Source of the DNA: JAYYZW01 sp965217605
GTDB lineage: Bacteria > Pseudomonadota > Gammaproteobacteria > Ga0077536
Assembly (NCBI GenBank): GCA_965217605.1
Contig: CBDCJB010000011.1
Span: forward strand, 1 to 64,000
Reading direction: 5' to 3'
Length of the DNA: 64,000 bases
Positions 1 through 8,623 of this stretch are shown in pieces. The translations under genes were made by a program, and so were the position numbers. Below the pieces are notes generated by a model. The model did not search any database, was not told the DNA's origin, and saw nothing but the letters and a program-made list of their open reading frames with translations. Each line of letters starts with the position of its first letter. Positions within the stretch are counted from its first letter, which is position 1.

Positions 1-129
1 TTGTTGCTGCGTTAAGCTTTTCGTAGACGCGGTGTTTTGTCTAATCTGTATTGCCAAGTAGACTAGCGTGATGATTACGCCGGCTGCACCGACGACTTCT
101 GCCACTACCCCAATCGCTTCCCAGTTCAT
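1..129 (-). CDS. N-terminus of a small membrane-anchored hypothetical protein (runs off left edge)
   Basis: A minus-strand frame starts with ATG at 129 and stays open for 43 codons to the window edge. The peptide begins MNWEAIGVVAEVVGAAGVII and continues with TLVYLAIQIRQNT, a single N-terminal membrane helix followed by a basic, polar stretch. This start is typical of a widespread bacterial family of about 150-200 residues of unknown function with an LxYLAxQIRQN signature after the helix. A GGGGTAAAAG stretch just upstream could be the ribosome site. The C-terminus lies outside the window, so completeness cannot be judged. Confidence 0.7.
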   Translation of the reverse strand, partial: MNWEAIGVVAEVVGAAGVIITLVYLAIQIRQNTASTKSLTQQQ

Positions 130-532
130 CTTTTACCCCGACCATTGATATGAGACGAGAGAATAGCCGTGAAGACTGCAACGGTGAAGGTCCGTTGCTA
201 GCCGCGAACTGAAGTCGCCTCGCCGCTAACCTTTCGCCGAACGCTACTCGACGACCGCTTCCAAGAGCATTGCAGACTTAACCTAGAGCAGTGCTGCACT
301 GCTGTGATCAGGCGGCTACCGACCCTGAACGGCCATTCGATGTGGAAAGCGCGACCGGAGTTGCCAAGCGTCGGGATGAGCGATTGGTCCCATAAGTGCC
401 ACACGATATGGGTTGCTTAGGTTTTGAATGCCTCTGCCATCGGATAGGTGTCATTGTGTTCTCGCAGATAGTTCATTTTTCCGTGTTCATTAAAACGGGC
501 GACCCAAACAAACGGCATGGTGTAATGCTTTC
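130..532. other. No gene recognised; flank of IS3 element
   Basis: This 400-base stretch separates the partial membrane-protein gene from the IS3-family element. Short open frames exist on both strands but none has a convincing ribosome site or recognisable product. The promoter of the leftward gene should lie near 130-200, although no clear -35/-10 pair stands out. Confidence 0.5.
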
Positions 533-586
533 TGGAGTTGACCCGCTTTCGTGGATACCTGACCCTTTTAGAAGGAGGATTCCACG

Positions 587-895
587 ATGCCCACAACACG
601 AACTGCCTATCCACCGGCCTTCCGGCAACCGATGATCGAACGGGTACGGGCGGGCCGCAACCCGGAAGACCTGGCACGCGAGTTTGAGCCGACCGCACAG
701 ACCGTACGCAACGGGGTCGCGCAGGCCGACCGTGATGAAGGTCGCCGCAACGACGGTCTGACCACTGCCGAACGCGAAGAACTGCGGCGTCTGCGTCGGG
801 AGAATCGGCGGCTACGTGAGGAACGGGAGATCCTTTCAAAAGCCACGGCCTGGTTCGCTCGGGAGACCGATTCGAGGAAATCTTCGCGTTCATGA
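587..895 (+). CDS. IS3-family transposase OrfA
   Basis: This 102-residue protein has a helix-turn-helix region (about residues 10-45) and then a charged leucine-zipper-like coiled coil (about 60-90, with ELRRLRRENRRLREER), the usual OrfA layout for terminal-repeat binding and dimerisation. A strong AGGAGG-type ribosome site lies just before the ATG. The stop codon overlaps the orfB start as ATGA at 892-895, so orfB can be made by coupled translation. IS3 elements usually also make an OrfAB fusion by -1 frameshifting, and orfB is indeed in the -1 frame, but no clear slippery heptamer was seen. Confidence 0.88.
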   Translation: MPTTRTAYPPAFRQPMIERVRAGRNPEDLAREFEPTAQTVRNGVAQADRDEGRRNDGLTTAEREELRRLRRENRRLREEREILSKATAWFARETDSRKSSRS

Positions 896-1740
896 GCGTG
901 AATCAGGCCACCTACCGGATCGCGCCGATGTGCCGGCTACTCGGTGTCTCCCCGAGTGGCTACGACGCGTGTCGGACACGTGAACCCTCAGCGCGGTCGA
1001 AGCGCGACGCGCAACTCAAGGCCCGTATCCAGGCCATCCACAGCTGGAGTCGAGGCACCTATGGGGCAGCGCGTATTCACGCCGAGCGCGCGGATGAGGG
1101 GACGCACGTGGGTCGCAAGCGCGTCGCCAGGCTGCTGCGTGAATGGGGTTTGGCCGGGGTGAGTCGACGCACAAGGACGCGCACGACACGCCGCGATCAC
1201 GATGCCCGCCCGGCGCCGGATCTGGTCGAGCGTCACTTCGTGGCTTCGCGGCCGGACGCACTGTGGGTTGCTGACGTGACCGACGTGCCGACGTGGGCGG
1301 GGTTCGTGTATCTGGCGGTTGTCGTCGATGCATTCAGTCGGCGCGTCGTAGGCGGGTCGATGGCGACGCATCTGCGCACTGAGCTCGTGCTCGAGGCGCT
1401 CAACATGGCGCTATGGCAGCGTCGACCGAAGAATGTGATCCATCACAGTGACCAGGGCTGCCAGTACACTTCGTTCGCCTTCGGCAAGCGCTGCCGGTTA
1501 ATGGGTGTACAACCGTCGATGGGATCGGTCGGCGATTGCTACGATAACGCGATGGCCGAGAGCTTCTTCGCGACGCTCGAATGCGAACTCATCGACCGCC
1601 ACAGTTTCAAGACGCAGGCCGACGCGAAGATGGCGATCTTCGCGTTCATCGAAGGCGGGTACAACCCACACCGTCGTCACTCATCCCTCGGTCAGCAATC
1701 ACCGCTAAACTATGAAAATAATTATCAACAGGCTGCTTGA
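892..1740 (+). CDS. IS3-family transposase OrfB (DDE integrase core)
   Basis: This 282-residue protein has an N-terminal HTH_21-like segment and an rve-type catalytic core. The catalytic triad is visible as D128 (in WVADVTD), D187 (in HHSDQG) and E223 (in NAMAESFF), giving the DD(35)E spacing of IS3 transposases. The C-terminal YNPHRRHSSLG signature is also intact. There is no internal stop or frameshift, so the element may still be active. Confidence 0.92.
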   Translation: MSVNQATYRIAPMCRLLGVSPSGYDACRTREPSARSKRDAQLKARIQAIHSWSRGTYGAARIHAERADEGTHVGRKRVARLLREWGLAGVSRRTRTRTTRRDHDARPAPDLVERHFVASRPDALWVADVTDVPTWAGFVYLAVVVDAFSRRVVGGSMATHLRTELVLEALNMALWQRRPKNVIHHSDQGCQYTSFAFGKRCRLMGVQPSMGSVGDCYDNAMAESFFATLECELIDRHSFKTQADAKMAIFAFIEGGYNPHRRHSSLGQQSPLNYENNYQQAA

Positions 1741-1858
1741 AACCCAAGCGCCATACCGTCCACGGAAACGGGGCAACTCCAGTGATTGGTTTGCTGGATG
1801 CCCTGTGTGATGCTGGGATGATGATTCGGCTTGGCCGGCAGGATCGAGGCGGGAGCTC

Positions 1859-3476
1859 TAGCCCGGATATTGCATGAGCAGTGAGATTGGGCGTGGAGTT
1901 GGTCGATCATGGGTCGGAATTCGTTGGTGGTGGCACGAAGCGGCGCTTAAGCGCGACGTTTCGGCGCGCCACTGGTGGATTTATCGCCGATTGCGATGCA
2001 CGAGTCGTTTCGGAGGCGAGCGACACCCCGACTCACAAGGAATCGCACACGAGGCGACTGGCGTTGGGACGACTATCCCGGCTTGAGGCGAGCGGCCACC
2101 AGGCAGAACAGTTCTCGATGGGGGTAAGCACTGGAGAGCAACAGTCGGATGCGCCTGGTATTGCGCAAGACGATGGCGCCGATGCGTAATAGTTTCAGGC
2201 GCAGCGTGCCGCCTTGCGCGCGAGCCCGTGCCGTTGCGTGTAGTGCCACCCGGCGGATCGTCTCCAACAGCGTGTAAGCCAAGCTTGAGAGCAACAGCCG
2301 GAACTGATTGGCCCACCAGGTGTGGCAACTGGTGCGATCGGCAAACAGGCCCAACTGCTGCTCCTTGATCCGGTTCTCCATCTCGCCGCGGGCGCAGTAG
2401 AGGCGGTCGTAGATGCGTTGGGCCTTGCCGGTGAGGTGGGTCACCACGAAGCGGGGATTGCTGCCGCGGGCGCTGTGCTCGGCCTTGACGATCACCCGTC
2501 GCGGGGTATCCCAAGTCGGTGCGGCGTAACGGACCTCGCTGAACAGGCGCTGCTTCTCACCCATCATCCAATACCGCCACTGAGCCAACGTGCGCAACGC
2601 TAACGATTGATCGTGCAAACGCGGGTTTTTCGCGATACCCATGACGTAATCCACGCCGTGGCGATCGAACCAGCGCAGCATCCGCCAGCGGCAAAAGCCG
2701 GCATCGGCGCGCACCAGGATCTCGACCTTCGGCCACGCCTGGCGCAACCGTTTGATCAACAGCGCCAAGATCGCCCCACTGTGTTTTGCGCCGTCGATCT
2801 TGCTCGAACGCAGATAACTGACCAACCGTTGATCGCCACAGAACACGTACAAGGGCAGACAGCAGTCGTGGTCGTAGTCGCCGTGGAAGAAGCGGCCCGC
2901 TTGATCACCCTGCACCCGATCGTCGGTGGCATCCACATCGCGTATCAGTCGTCGGGGCGCTTGTTTGTAAGCGGCGATAAAGTTATCAATGAGTCCCTTG
3001 TGCAGGGCCACCGCGGTGTTCCGGTTCGCGCGGTTCTCCAGTCGGCACAACGTCGACGGGCTCGCCAGCGACGCATCCCGGGAAAGCGCCGTCTGCAGAG
3101 CCAAGTCCGCGCGCAATGCCTCGTGGTCGTTGAGGTCCTCATAGCCCAGGGAAAGGCCATAGACCCGCTGTCGGACCAGCGACTCCAGAGCGTGGGTGCA
3201 GCTCTTTCTCTGGCGCGAATCCCCAATGGCCCGTGCCGCGGCCTTGATCAACCCGGTCCGTTCATCGGCCCAGCGCAGCAACTGCACCCCACCGTTGGAA
3301 GTGATGTCACCGGCGTTGAATGAGACGTCGATCTTGCGGCGAGAAAAGCCTGGAAATTGCAGCGCAGTCTGGGTACATTCTGTCACGGGCGAGTCCTTTC
3401 CGTTTTCAGCCTAACTAACTGAATTATAACGGATTAGAAAGGGCTTGCCCTCTTTTTTTATGAAATATCCGGGCTA
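1859..3476 (-). mobile_element. IS1380-family insertion sequence
   Basis: The ends are inverted repeats: TAGCCCGGATATTGCAT from 1859, and TAGCCCGGATATTTCAT read on the minus strand from 3476, with one mismatch in 17. The element carries one transposase gene on the minus strand and about 210 bases of non-coding sequence between its left end and the transposase stop. The right end has inserted into a TPR/ATPase gene and supplies that gene's new stop codon. Flanking bases (GCTC and AGCT) do not form a clean target duplication. It lies 77 bp from the IS3 element, so this spot has been hit more than once. Confidence 0.85.
2073..3386 (-). CDS. IS1380-family transposase
   Basis: This 437-residue DDE transposase is full length for the family (usually 430-460). 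The N-terminus (FSRRKIDVSFNAGDITSNGG, then LLRWADERTGL) is characteristic of IS1380. Likely catalytic residues are the Asp of VDATDDRV, the Asp of VRADAGFC and the Glu of GEMENRIKE, in the expected order. The frame is open throughout, so it could be functional. The opposite strand has long open frames that are shadows of this GC-rich gene. Confidence 0.92.
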   Translation of the reverse strand: MTECTQTALQFPGFSRRKIDVSFNAGDITSNGGVQLLRWADERTGLIKAAARAIGDSRQRKSCTHALESLVRQRVYGLSLGYEDLNDHEALRADLALQTALSRDASLASPSTLCRLENRANRNTAVALHKGLIDNFIAAYKQAPRRLIRDVDATDDRVQGDQAGRFFHGDYDHDCCLPLYVFCGDQRLVSYLRSSKIDGAKHSGAILALLIKRLRQAWPKVEILVRADAGFCRWRMLRWFDRHGVDYVMGIAKNPRLHDQSLALRTLAQWRYWMMGEKQRLFSEVRYAAPTWDTPRRVIVKAEHSARGSNPRFVVTHLTGKAQRIYDRLYCARGEMENRIKEQQLGLFADRTSCHTWWANQFRLLLSSLAYTLLETIRRVALHATARARAQGGTLRLKLLRIGAIVLRNTRRIRLLLSSAYPHRELFCLVAARLKPG

Positions 3477-4807
3477 AGCTGGTCCGGATACCCAAGCAAC
3501 CACAGAGTCAGGGCGGCATGGGAGAGGATACCCACCCCTAAATCCATTCCAATTAGAGAGACTCCGGCGAATCGATGGCGCGCACTGTCGTAATGGTTAA
3601 GACTATGATCATATTCTTGGCGCGCAGCGAGCTGGTCTCCCTCATAAAACCCGCTAACCGCCATCATTGTGTGGGCAACAAGACGCTCGACGGAATCTTC
3701 CTGGTCCGAAGCCAAGCGCAGAAGTTGCTCCGCTAGCTCATGCGAAATCTTCAACGATGACCGTCCAGCGAGATGAAACATGTACAGTCCGGCCAGCACA
3801 CTAAAAAGTTGCGGCGTGTCCCCCAACTGCTGACACAGCTCGCGGGCACGGTTGAAGAGGCTCTCGACTTCGGGGGCTCCCCACCCTCTGGTACTCATAA
3901 GTGGCACACTCAGTGTCATTTTTAGAATGAGTTCTTGTTGCGCACGCCCGTTCGTATCCTTCAGGTTGCTCAGCAACGTCAATCCCTCTGTCAGATACTG
4001 AATCGCCTCTTCGTGAGCCGACCTTTGCACAGCCTGTTGGCCGGCCAGGTGCAGATATTCGATCGCCTTCTCGGCATTCCCACTGCGAGTGTAGTGATGC
4101 GCCAATTCACTGTAGTGATCATCCAGGTTGGCGGTGTAGAGCGTCTCAATCGCGCGCGCGGTTTGCTCATGCAGGCTCTTGCGTTGTTCCTGGAGCACTG
4201 TCCCGTAGGCGACTTCCTGGGTCAGCGCGTGTTTGAAGATGTATTCGACTTCGGTGAGCGCCGGTTGCTCATATAAGAACTCCTTCGCCTGCAGCGATGA
4301 GAGCAATCGATATAACTCGTCCTCACTCCTAGCGACGACCTTGCGTACGAGGCTCAATGGAAACGCGCGGCCGATGATCGCGAGTTCCTGTAGCAGCGCC
4401 TTCTCGTGAGTCTCCAACCGGTCAATGCGGGCAGCCAGTACCCCCTGTACGTTCGGCGAGATATGGAGCTCACGCGGGGTCAGCTCTATGTGGTATTGGC
4501 CGCGCTCTCCGAGCAGGACACTTTCCTCAGTCAATGTCTGCACGACCTCCTCGATAAAAAACGGGGTCCCATCCGTGCGTTCCAGAATAAGGGCTTTCAG
4601 GTTGTTCAGACTGGCGTCGTCGCCCATGAGAAAACTCAGCAACTCGCCGGCCTCTCCCTCGCCCAAGGGCGTCAGACTCAGGTGGCTGTAATAGGTCTTC
4701 CCACCCCAGTCATGCCGGTACTCGGGACGGTAGTTCACGAGCAGGGCGATACACGCATTCGCGATGCTCTCACTCAGCGTATCCAGAAAGCCCTGCGTCT
4801 CGCAGCC
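3477..4807 (-). pseudogene. Remnant of AAA-ATPase/TPR signalling protein, cut by IS1380
   Basis: The frame encodes the middle of a large predicted-ATPase protein of the kind often fused to an N-terminal adenylate/guanylate cyclase domain. The end of the AAA_16-type domain is visible (LLVNYRPEY, then DGTPFFIEEVVQTL), followed by helical TPR-like repeats. Both ends are missing. At the 5' side an in-frame TAG at 4808-4810 precedes the homologous region, and no P-loop or cyclase domain lies upstream. At the 3' side the protein runs into the IS1380 end, which adds a few foreign residues and a stop. The earliest ATG in the fragment is at 4738, but homology clearly starts upstream of it. It is almost certainly non-functional. 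Confidence 0.82.
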
Positions 4808-5205
4808 CTAACCCCACTTTCAAGCCTAATTTATAGAACGTCGTCGATATTGATGGACGACGACTATCCGCTCAGAGAACTCCATGTCAATATTCAAATC
4901 AGATCTCCCTAAGGCACGCATTTGGTGAAGCGCCGGAACGCGTACCGATGATTTGGCCGTCACTCTGAATCGCCACGCGTGCGCTTTCGCGCATAATCGA
5001 TGCGAAAGTTTCCCGTTCGCAACTTAGGGCGTCTCTATTAACGCACCACAATGCGAATTGCTCGAAGCGCTAATTGATGACGATCGTGCGGGTTGGCCCA
5101 AACGGGGAGCGATTGGCGACAGCCTGCGTAAAGACCGTCGAAGAAGAATAAATATCAACGGCAAGCGACGATAAGTGTACGCATCCGGATTTGAACGGCG
5201 CGCGG
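4808..5205. other. Non-coding; no gene recognised
   Basis: This stretch lies between the truncated ATPase gene and the stop of the PQQ/haem dehydrogenase. It has several in-frame stops in all frames and no persuasive ribosome site. A short plus-strand open frame at about 5033-5174 encodes a very basic C-terminal tail but lacks a start codon and resembles nothing I recognise; it may be debris of a lost gene. Confidence 0.45.
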
Positions 5206-7086
5206 TTACTGCGCACCCTTCGGTCGTGCGAACGCCAGCAGTACGTTCCCCGGCAGCCCGCCCCATTTGCTGTAACCCGAGACCACGTAAACCCAGCCGT
5301 CGACCACCACGGCGCCCGCGGCATCGAGCGCCCCGCCGCGCCCGTTGGCGCCGTTCACGGTGTCGAATTCGCGCACCGTGTCGTACGTCCACAGCGTTTC
5401 ACCCGTGGCGCTGTCGAAGGCGCGCAGATGGCCGCTCATCCCGCCGGCGAAGACCACGCCGGGGATCGCGGTGACTGCGGCGGACTGCGCCGGGCTGCAT
5501 TGCGGGCGTTCGCCGCAATCGATGGCCGGCGCCTGCCAGGCAATGCGGCCGTCGGCGAGATCCAATGCCACTAGGCCGCCGCCGGTTGCCGGATCGACCG
5601 CAAGCCGCGGATCGAGAAGATCCAAGGTATTCCAACGCATGTCCGCAATAGCCACGTAGAGCTTACGCCCGTCACTCGCCGGCCCCCATTCGATGCCACC
5701 GAGAATGCCGCCCGCCGCCACCTGGCGCTGCCACAGCAGTTTGCCGTCGGCATCCGGATCGAGGGCGTGCACGACGCCCGATTTCTGCGCGGCGATCAGC
5801 ACGCGCCGGCCGTCGGCGAGGGTCGACAGGCTAGGCGAACTGGCCATGTCGAAATCCGGGCCGGCGTCGTCGGGGCAGTTGGTTTTATCCGCCGTGCCGC
5901 ACGACATGTTCCATGCATCGCCCGGCAGGCCTTGATAGCTCCACCGGATCTCCGTGGAACTGAGGTCCACGGCGAGGATCGCGTCGCTGGTCGCGGTCGC
6001 CGGATGCGATGAATTCTCACCCGTGCCGACGTAAACCACGCCGCGCTCAGGATCGAAGGTGGGCGCCGACCAGATGGTCGCGCCGGCCGGGCCGTAAACC
6101 GGTTTGCCCAACGCGTTCTCACCCGTCTTGCGCGGCTCGGCTGGGATCGTGTAGCGCCGCCATTGCTCTGTGCCCGTGGTCGCATCGAGCGATACCAAGC
6201 TGCCGCGAAACATGCAGCACACCGCGTCCGTTGCCGCCACCGTCGTCGATTCCAACGAAGTGACCGGCACGAACAACTGATCGTCCACCAGGATGAAGCT
6301 CCCCATCAGTCTCGCCGTCGGAAATTCGTCGACGCGCCGGCGCCAGATGAGTGTGCCGTCGATCGCGTCGATGGCATATGCGTTACCGATCAGATCGCCG
6401 AAGAACGCCACGGTCTTTTTTGCGCCGTCGATCGTAACCGTGCCGATGACGACCGAATTCTTGACCGGCCCGTCGGTATCGAAGCGCCAGTGCAAGCAGG
6501 CGGTCTTCGCATCGAGGGCGTACACGGCGCCACTGCGGCTGCCGACGAAGAGTCGGCCATCGACAACGGTCGGCTGCGATTCGGCAATCGTTTCGCCCGG
6601 AAAGGCGAACGCCCATCGCAGTTCGAGCACCCTCACGTTCTCAGCCGTTAATCCGGCCTGCGCCGCGCTCTGGAAGCGCATGTTTTGGGTGCCGTTACCC
6701 CAACCGTTCCACTGCGGCGCAGCGAACGGATCGGCCGCGGGCCACGGCGCGGGCGCGCAGCGTTTCTCGTCTCTTACGTTCCAATTTGGATCGTACGGCT
6801 GGCTGGTAATGTACTCGGCGACCGCGACGCGCTCCGGGCCGTTCAATTGGAAGTTGCCGACCACGCGCATGACGCCGGTCTCGAGCGAGCGGACGATGGT
6901 GGCAGTCGGCATCGCTTCCAGTGTTGCGCGGCTCGGCATGCGCGCGGCGCCGCCGTCGTGACAGCTCGCGCATTCGTTCGCATAAAGCGTCGCCCCATCG
7001 CGCGGCTGCGCCGCATGTAGCGCCGCGCTGCACAGCAAGAGCCCGATCAAGAATGGCCAAGTGGACGTGCGTTGAGGGAAAGTCAT
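5206..7086 (-). CDS. Periplasmic cytochrome c / PQQ-type beta-propeller dehydrogenase
   Basis: This 626-residue protein starts at the ATG at 7086; a TTG at 7098 would add four residues and looks worse. Residues 1-26 form a signal peptide. A class I cytochrome c domain follows with the haem motif C39-A-S-C42-H43. From about residue 120 to the end are repeated PQQ-type propeller blades with recurring W/LDA-T/A-G phrases. The order, haem domain first and propeller second, plus vicinal cysteines (VCCMF), resembles polyvinyl-alcohol dehydrogenase and related quinohaemoproteins. It probably oxidises an alcohol in the periplasm and passes electrons to the haem. The substrate is unknown. It is divergently oriented from manC, with about 100 bases of shared upstream region. 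Confidence 0.82.
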   Translation of the reverse strand: MTFPQRTSTWPFLIGLLLCSAALHAAQPRDGATLYANECASCHDGGAARMPSRATLEAMPTATIVRSLETGVMRVVGNFQLNGPERVAVAEYITSQPYDPNWNVRDEKRCAPAPWPAADPFAAPQWNGWGNGTQNMRFQSAAQAGLTAENVRVLELRWAFAFPGETIAESQPTVVDGRLFVGSRSGAVYALDAKTACLHWRFDTDGPVKNSVVIGTVTIDGAKKTVAFFGDLIGNAYAIDAIDGTLIWRRRVDEFPTARLMGSFILVDDQLFVPVTSLESTTVAATDAVCCMFRGSLVSLDATTGTEQWRRYTIPAEPRKTGENALGKPVYGPAGATIWSAPTFDPERGVVYVGTGENSSHPATATSDAILAVDLSSTEIRWSYQGLPGDAWNMSCGTADKTNCPDDAGPDFDMASSPSLSTLADGRRVLIAAQKSGVVHALDPDADGKLLWQRQVAAGGILGGIEWGPASDGRKLYVAIADMRWNTLDLLDPRLAVDPATGGGLVALDLADGRIAWQAPAIDCGERPQCSPAQSAAVTAIPGVVFAGGMSGHLRAFDSATGETLWTYDTVREFDTVNGANGRGGALDAAGAVVVDGWVYVVSGYSKWGGLPGNVLLAFARPKGAQ

Positions 7087-7188
7087 CGTGTTGCGCAATC
7101 ATACACTGGGGCCCCGATGTTCGTTGATGGCATATCTATATACCGACATTTAAACTAGACCGGTTCGTTTTTAACTGCAGAAACTGGC

Positions 7189-8610
7189 ATGACGACGGAT
7201 TTTTATGCCTTACTGATCGCCGGCGGCGCTGGAACGCGCCTGTGGCCCTTGAGCCGGGGCTCGACGCCCAAACAATTACTGGCTTTGAGCGGCGGCAAAC
7301 ACTCGTTGATGCAGGACGCGTTTCAACGTCTCGCGCGCGCCGTGGCGCCCGAGCGCATCCATACGGTGACCAGCCGGGCGTACGATGGCGCCGTGCTCGC
7401 GCAGTTGCGTGAAATGGCGCCGGACTACGCGCCCGAAAACGTGCTGGCCGAACCCGTCGGACGCGATAGCGCGGCCGCGGTCTTATGGGGCGCGCTCCGG
7501 ATCGAGCACCTCGCGCCCGACGCGGTCGCCGCCGTCGTCTGGTCGGATCAAAAGATCGGTAACGAAGACGCGTTCGACGCGGCGCTTGCACGGGCGTATC
7601 AATCGGTGCGGAACGGCGGCATGGTGGCGCTCGGGGTACGCGCGACCACGCCGTCCACCAAGGTCGGATACATCAAACTGGGCGCCGAATCGCCGGCGGG
7701 CGTGTACCACGCCGAGCAGTTTGTCGAGAAGCCCGATTACGACACGGCGCAGCGCTACGTCGCGGAAGGCTGCTACCTGTGGAATCTCGGGATCTTCGTA
7801 TTCAAGGTTGAAACCTTACTCGCAGAGTTCGCGCGCCACGCGCCGGCCATGCTCGAAGCCTTTCGCGACCATGCGCCGAGCGACTGGCTGGATCCCGCAT
7901 CCATCGCCGCAATCTACGCCGGATTACCTCGGATCTCGATCGACCATCTGCTATTGGAAAGAACCGACACCCTCTCGATGATTCCAGCCGAACTGGATTG
8001 GAGCGACCTGGGCACCTTCGATGAGCTGTATGCGCGAGCCGAGAAGGACGGGGAGGGCAACGCGAAGACGGGCAATGTCGTAACCTTGGACACGCAGAAC
8101 ACATATATCCATGGTGGCAAGCGCTTGATCACGGCGCTGGGCGTGAAAGACCTGATCATCGTCGATACCGACGATGCGCTGCTGGTCTGCGACCTGTCGC
8201 GCGTGCAGGACGTAAAACGTCTCGTCGAGCATTTACGAGAGAACGGCTTCAACGAGTTCGTCGAGAGCGCTAACGAAAACGTGCGGCCGTGGGGCTCCTA
8301 CGCGGTGCTCGCCGAAGGCCCCGGCTACAAGGTGAAGTGCCTCGAGATCCTGTCGCACCAGAAGCTTTCCCTGCAGTTGCACAAGCAGCGTGGCGAACAC
8401 TGGGTCGTCGTCGAGGGACAGGCGCGGCTCACCTGCGGCGACGAGACCCGCGACTACCAGCCGGGCGATTACCTGTATATCCCCATGGACACCAAACACC
8501 GCATCGAGAATGCGACAGACGAGGTCGTACGCATCATCGAGGTGCAGCGCGGTGATTATCTCGGTGAAGACGACATCGTGCGATTCGAAGACGTCTACGG
8601 CCGCGCTTGA
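7189..8610 (+). CDS. manC: Mannose-1-phosphate guanylyltransferase / mannose-6-phosphate isomerase
   Basis: This 473-residue bifunctional enzyme makes GDP-mannose for exopolysaccharide or O-antigen synthesis. The N-terminal nucleotidyltransferase domain carries GGAGTRLWPLSR (residues 12-23) and the sugar-binding FVEKPD. The C-terminal cupin isomerase domain (from about 365) carries VRPWGSY, QLHKQRGEHW and GDYLYIPMDTKHRI, including the metal-binding His residues. The length is normal for the type II PMI fusion (ManC/AlgA/CpsB). The FAD oxidoreductase gene follows after 13 bp, suggesting cotranscription. No other polysaccharide genes are nearby. Confidence 0.93.
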   Translation: MTTDFYALLIAGGAGTRLWPLSRGSTPKQLLALSGGKHSLMQDAFQRLARAVAPERIHTVTSRAYDGAVLAQLREMAPDYAPENVLAEPVGRDSAAAVLWGALRIEHLAPDAVAAVVWSDQKIGNEDAFDAALARAYQSVRNGGMVALGVRATTPSTKVGYIKLGAESPAGVYHAEQFVEKPDYDTAQRYVAEGCYLWNLGIFVFKVETLLAEFARHAPAMLEAFRDHAPSDWLDPASIAAIYAGLPRISIDHLLLERTDTLSMIPAELDWSDLGTFDELYARAEKDGEGNAKTGNVVTLDTQNTYIHGGKRLITALGVKDLIIVDTDDALLVCDLSRVQDVKRLVEHLRENGFNEFVESANENVRPWGSYAVLAEGPGYKVKCLEILSHQKLSLQLHKQRGEHWVVVEGQARLTCGDETRDYQPGDYLYIPMDTKHRIENATDEVVRIIEVQRGDYLGEDDIVRFEDVYGRA

Positions 8611-8623
8611 GAGTGACAACCCC

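Larger units (their letters stand above)
533..1781 (+). mobile_element. IS3-family insertion sequence, apparently complete
   Basis: The element is bounded by imperfect inverted repeats. The left end starts TGGAGTTGACCCGCTTTCG at 533 and the right end, read on the minus strand from 1781, starts TGGAGTTGCCCCGTTTCCG. The 23-base ends differ at 3 positions. Between them lie orfA (587-895) and orfB (892-1740), the two-gene layout of IS3 elements, in about 1.25 kb. The three bases flanking the ends (TTC and GTG) do not match, so no target duplication is visible; either the ends are slightly misplaced or the flanks have changed since insertion. Confidence 0.85.

Noticed and set aside
533..1781. Target-site duplication of the IS3 element
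   Set aside because: Flanking triplets TTC and GTG do not match; no duplication can be claimed.
2607..3323. A 238-residue plus-strand frame opposite the IS1380 transposase
   Set aside because: Lies entirely antisense to an intact transposase with better motifs.
8390..8623. N-terminal extension of the FAD oxidoreductase frame inside manC
   Set aside because: Residues before the GTG at 8624 are not protein-like and overlap the cupin domain of manC; the Rossmann motif starts immediately after the GTG.
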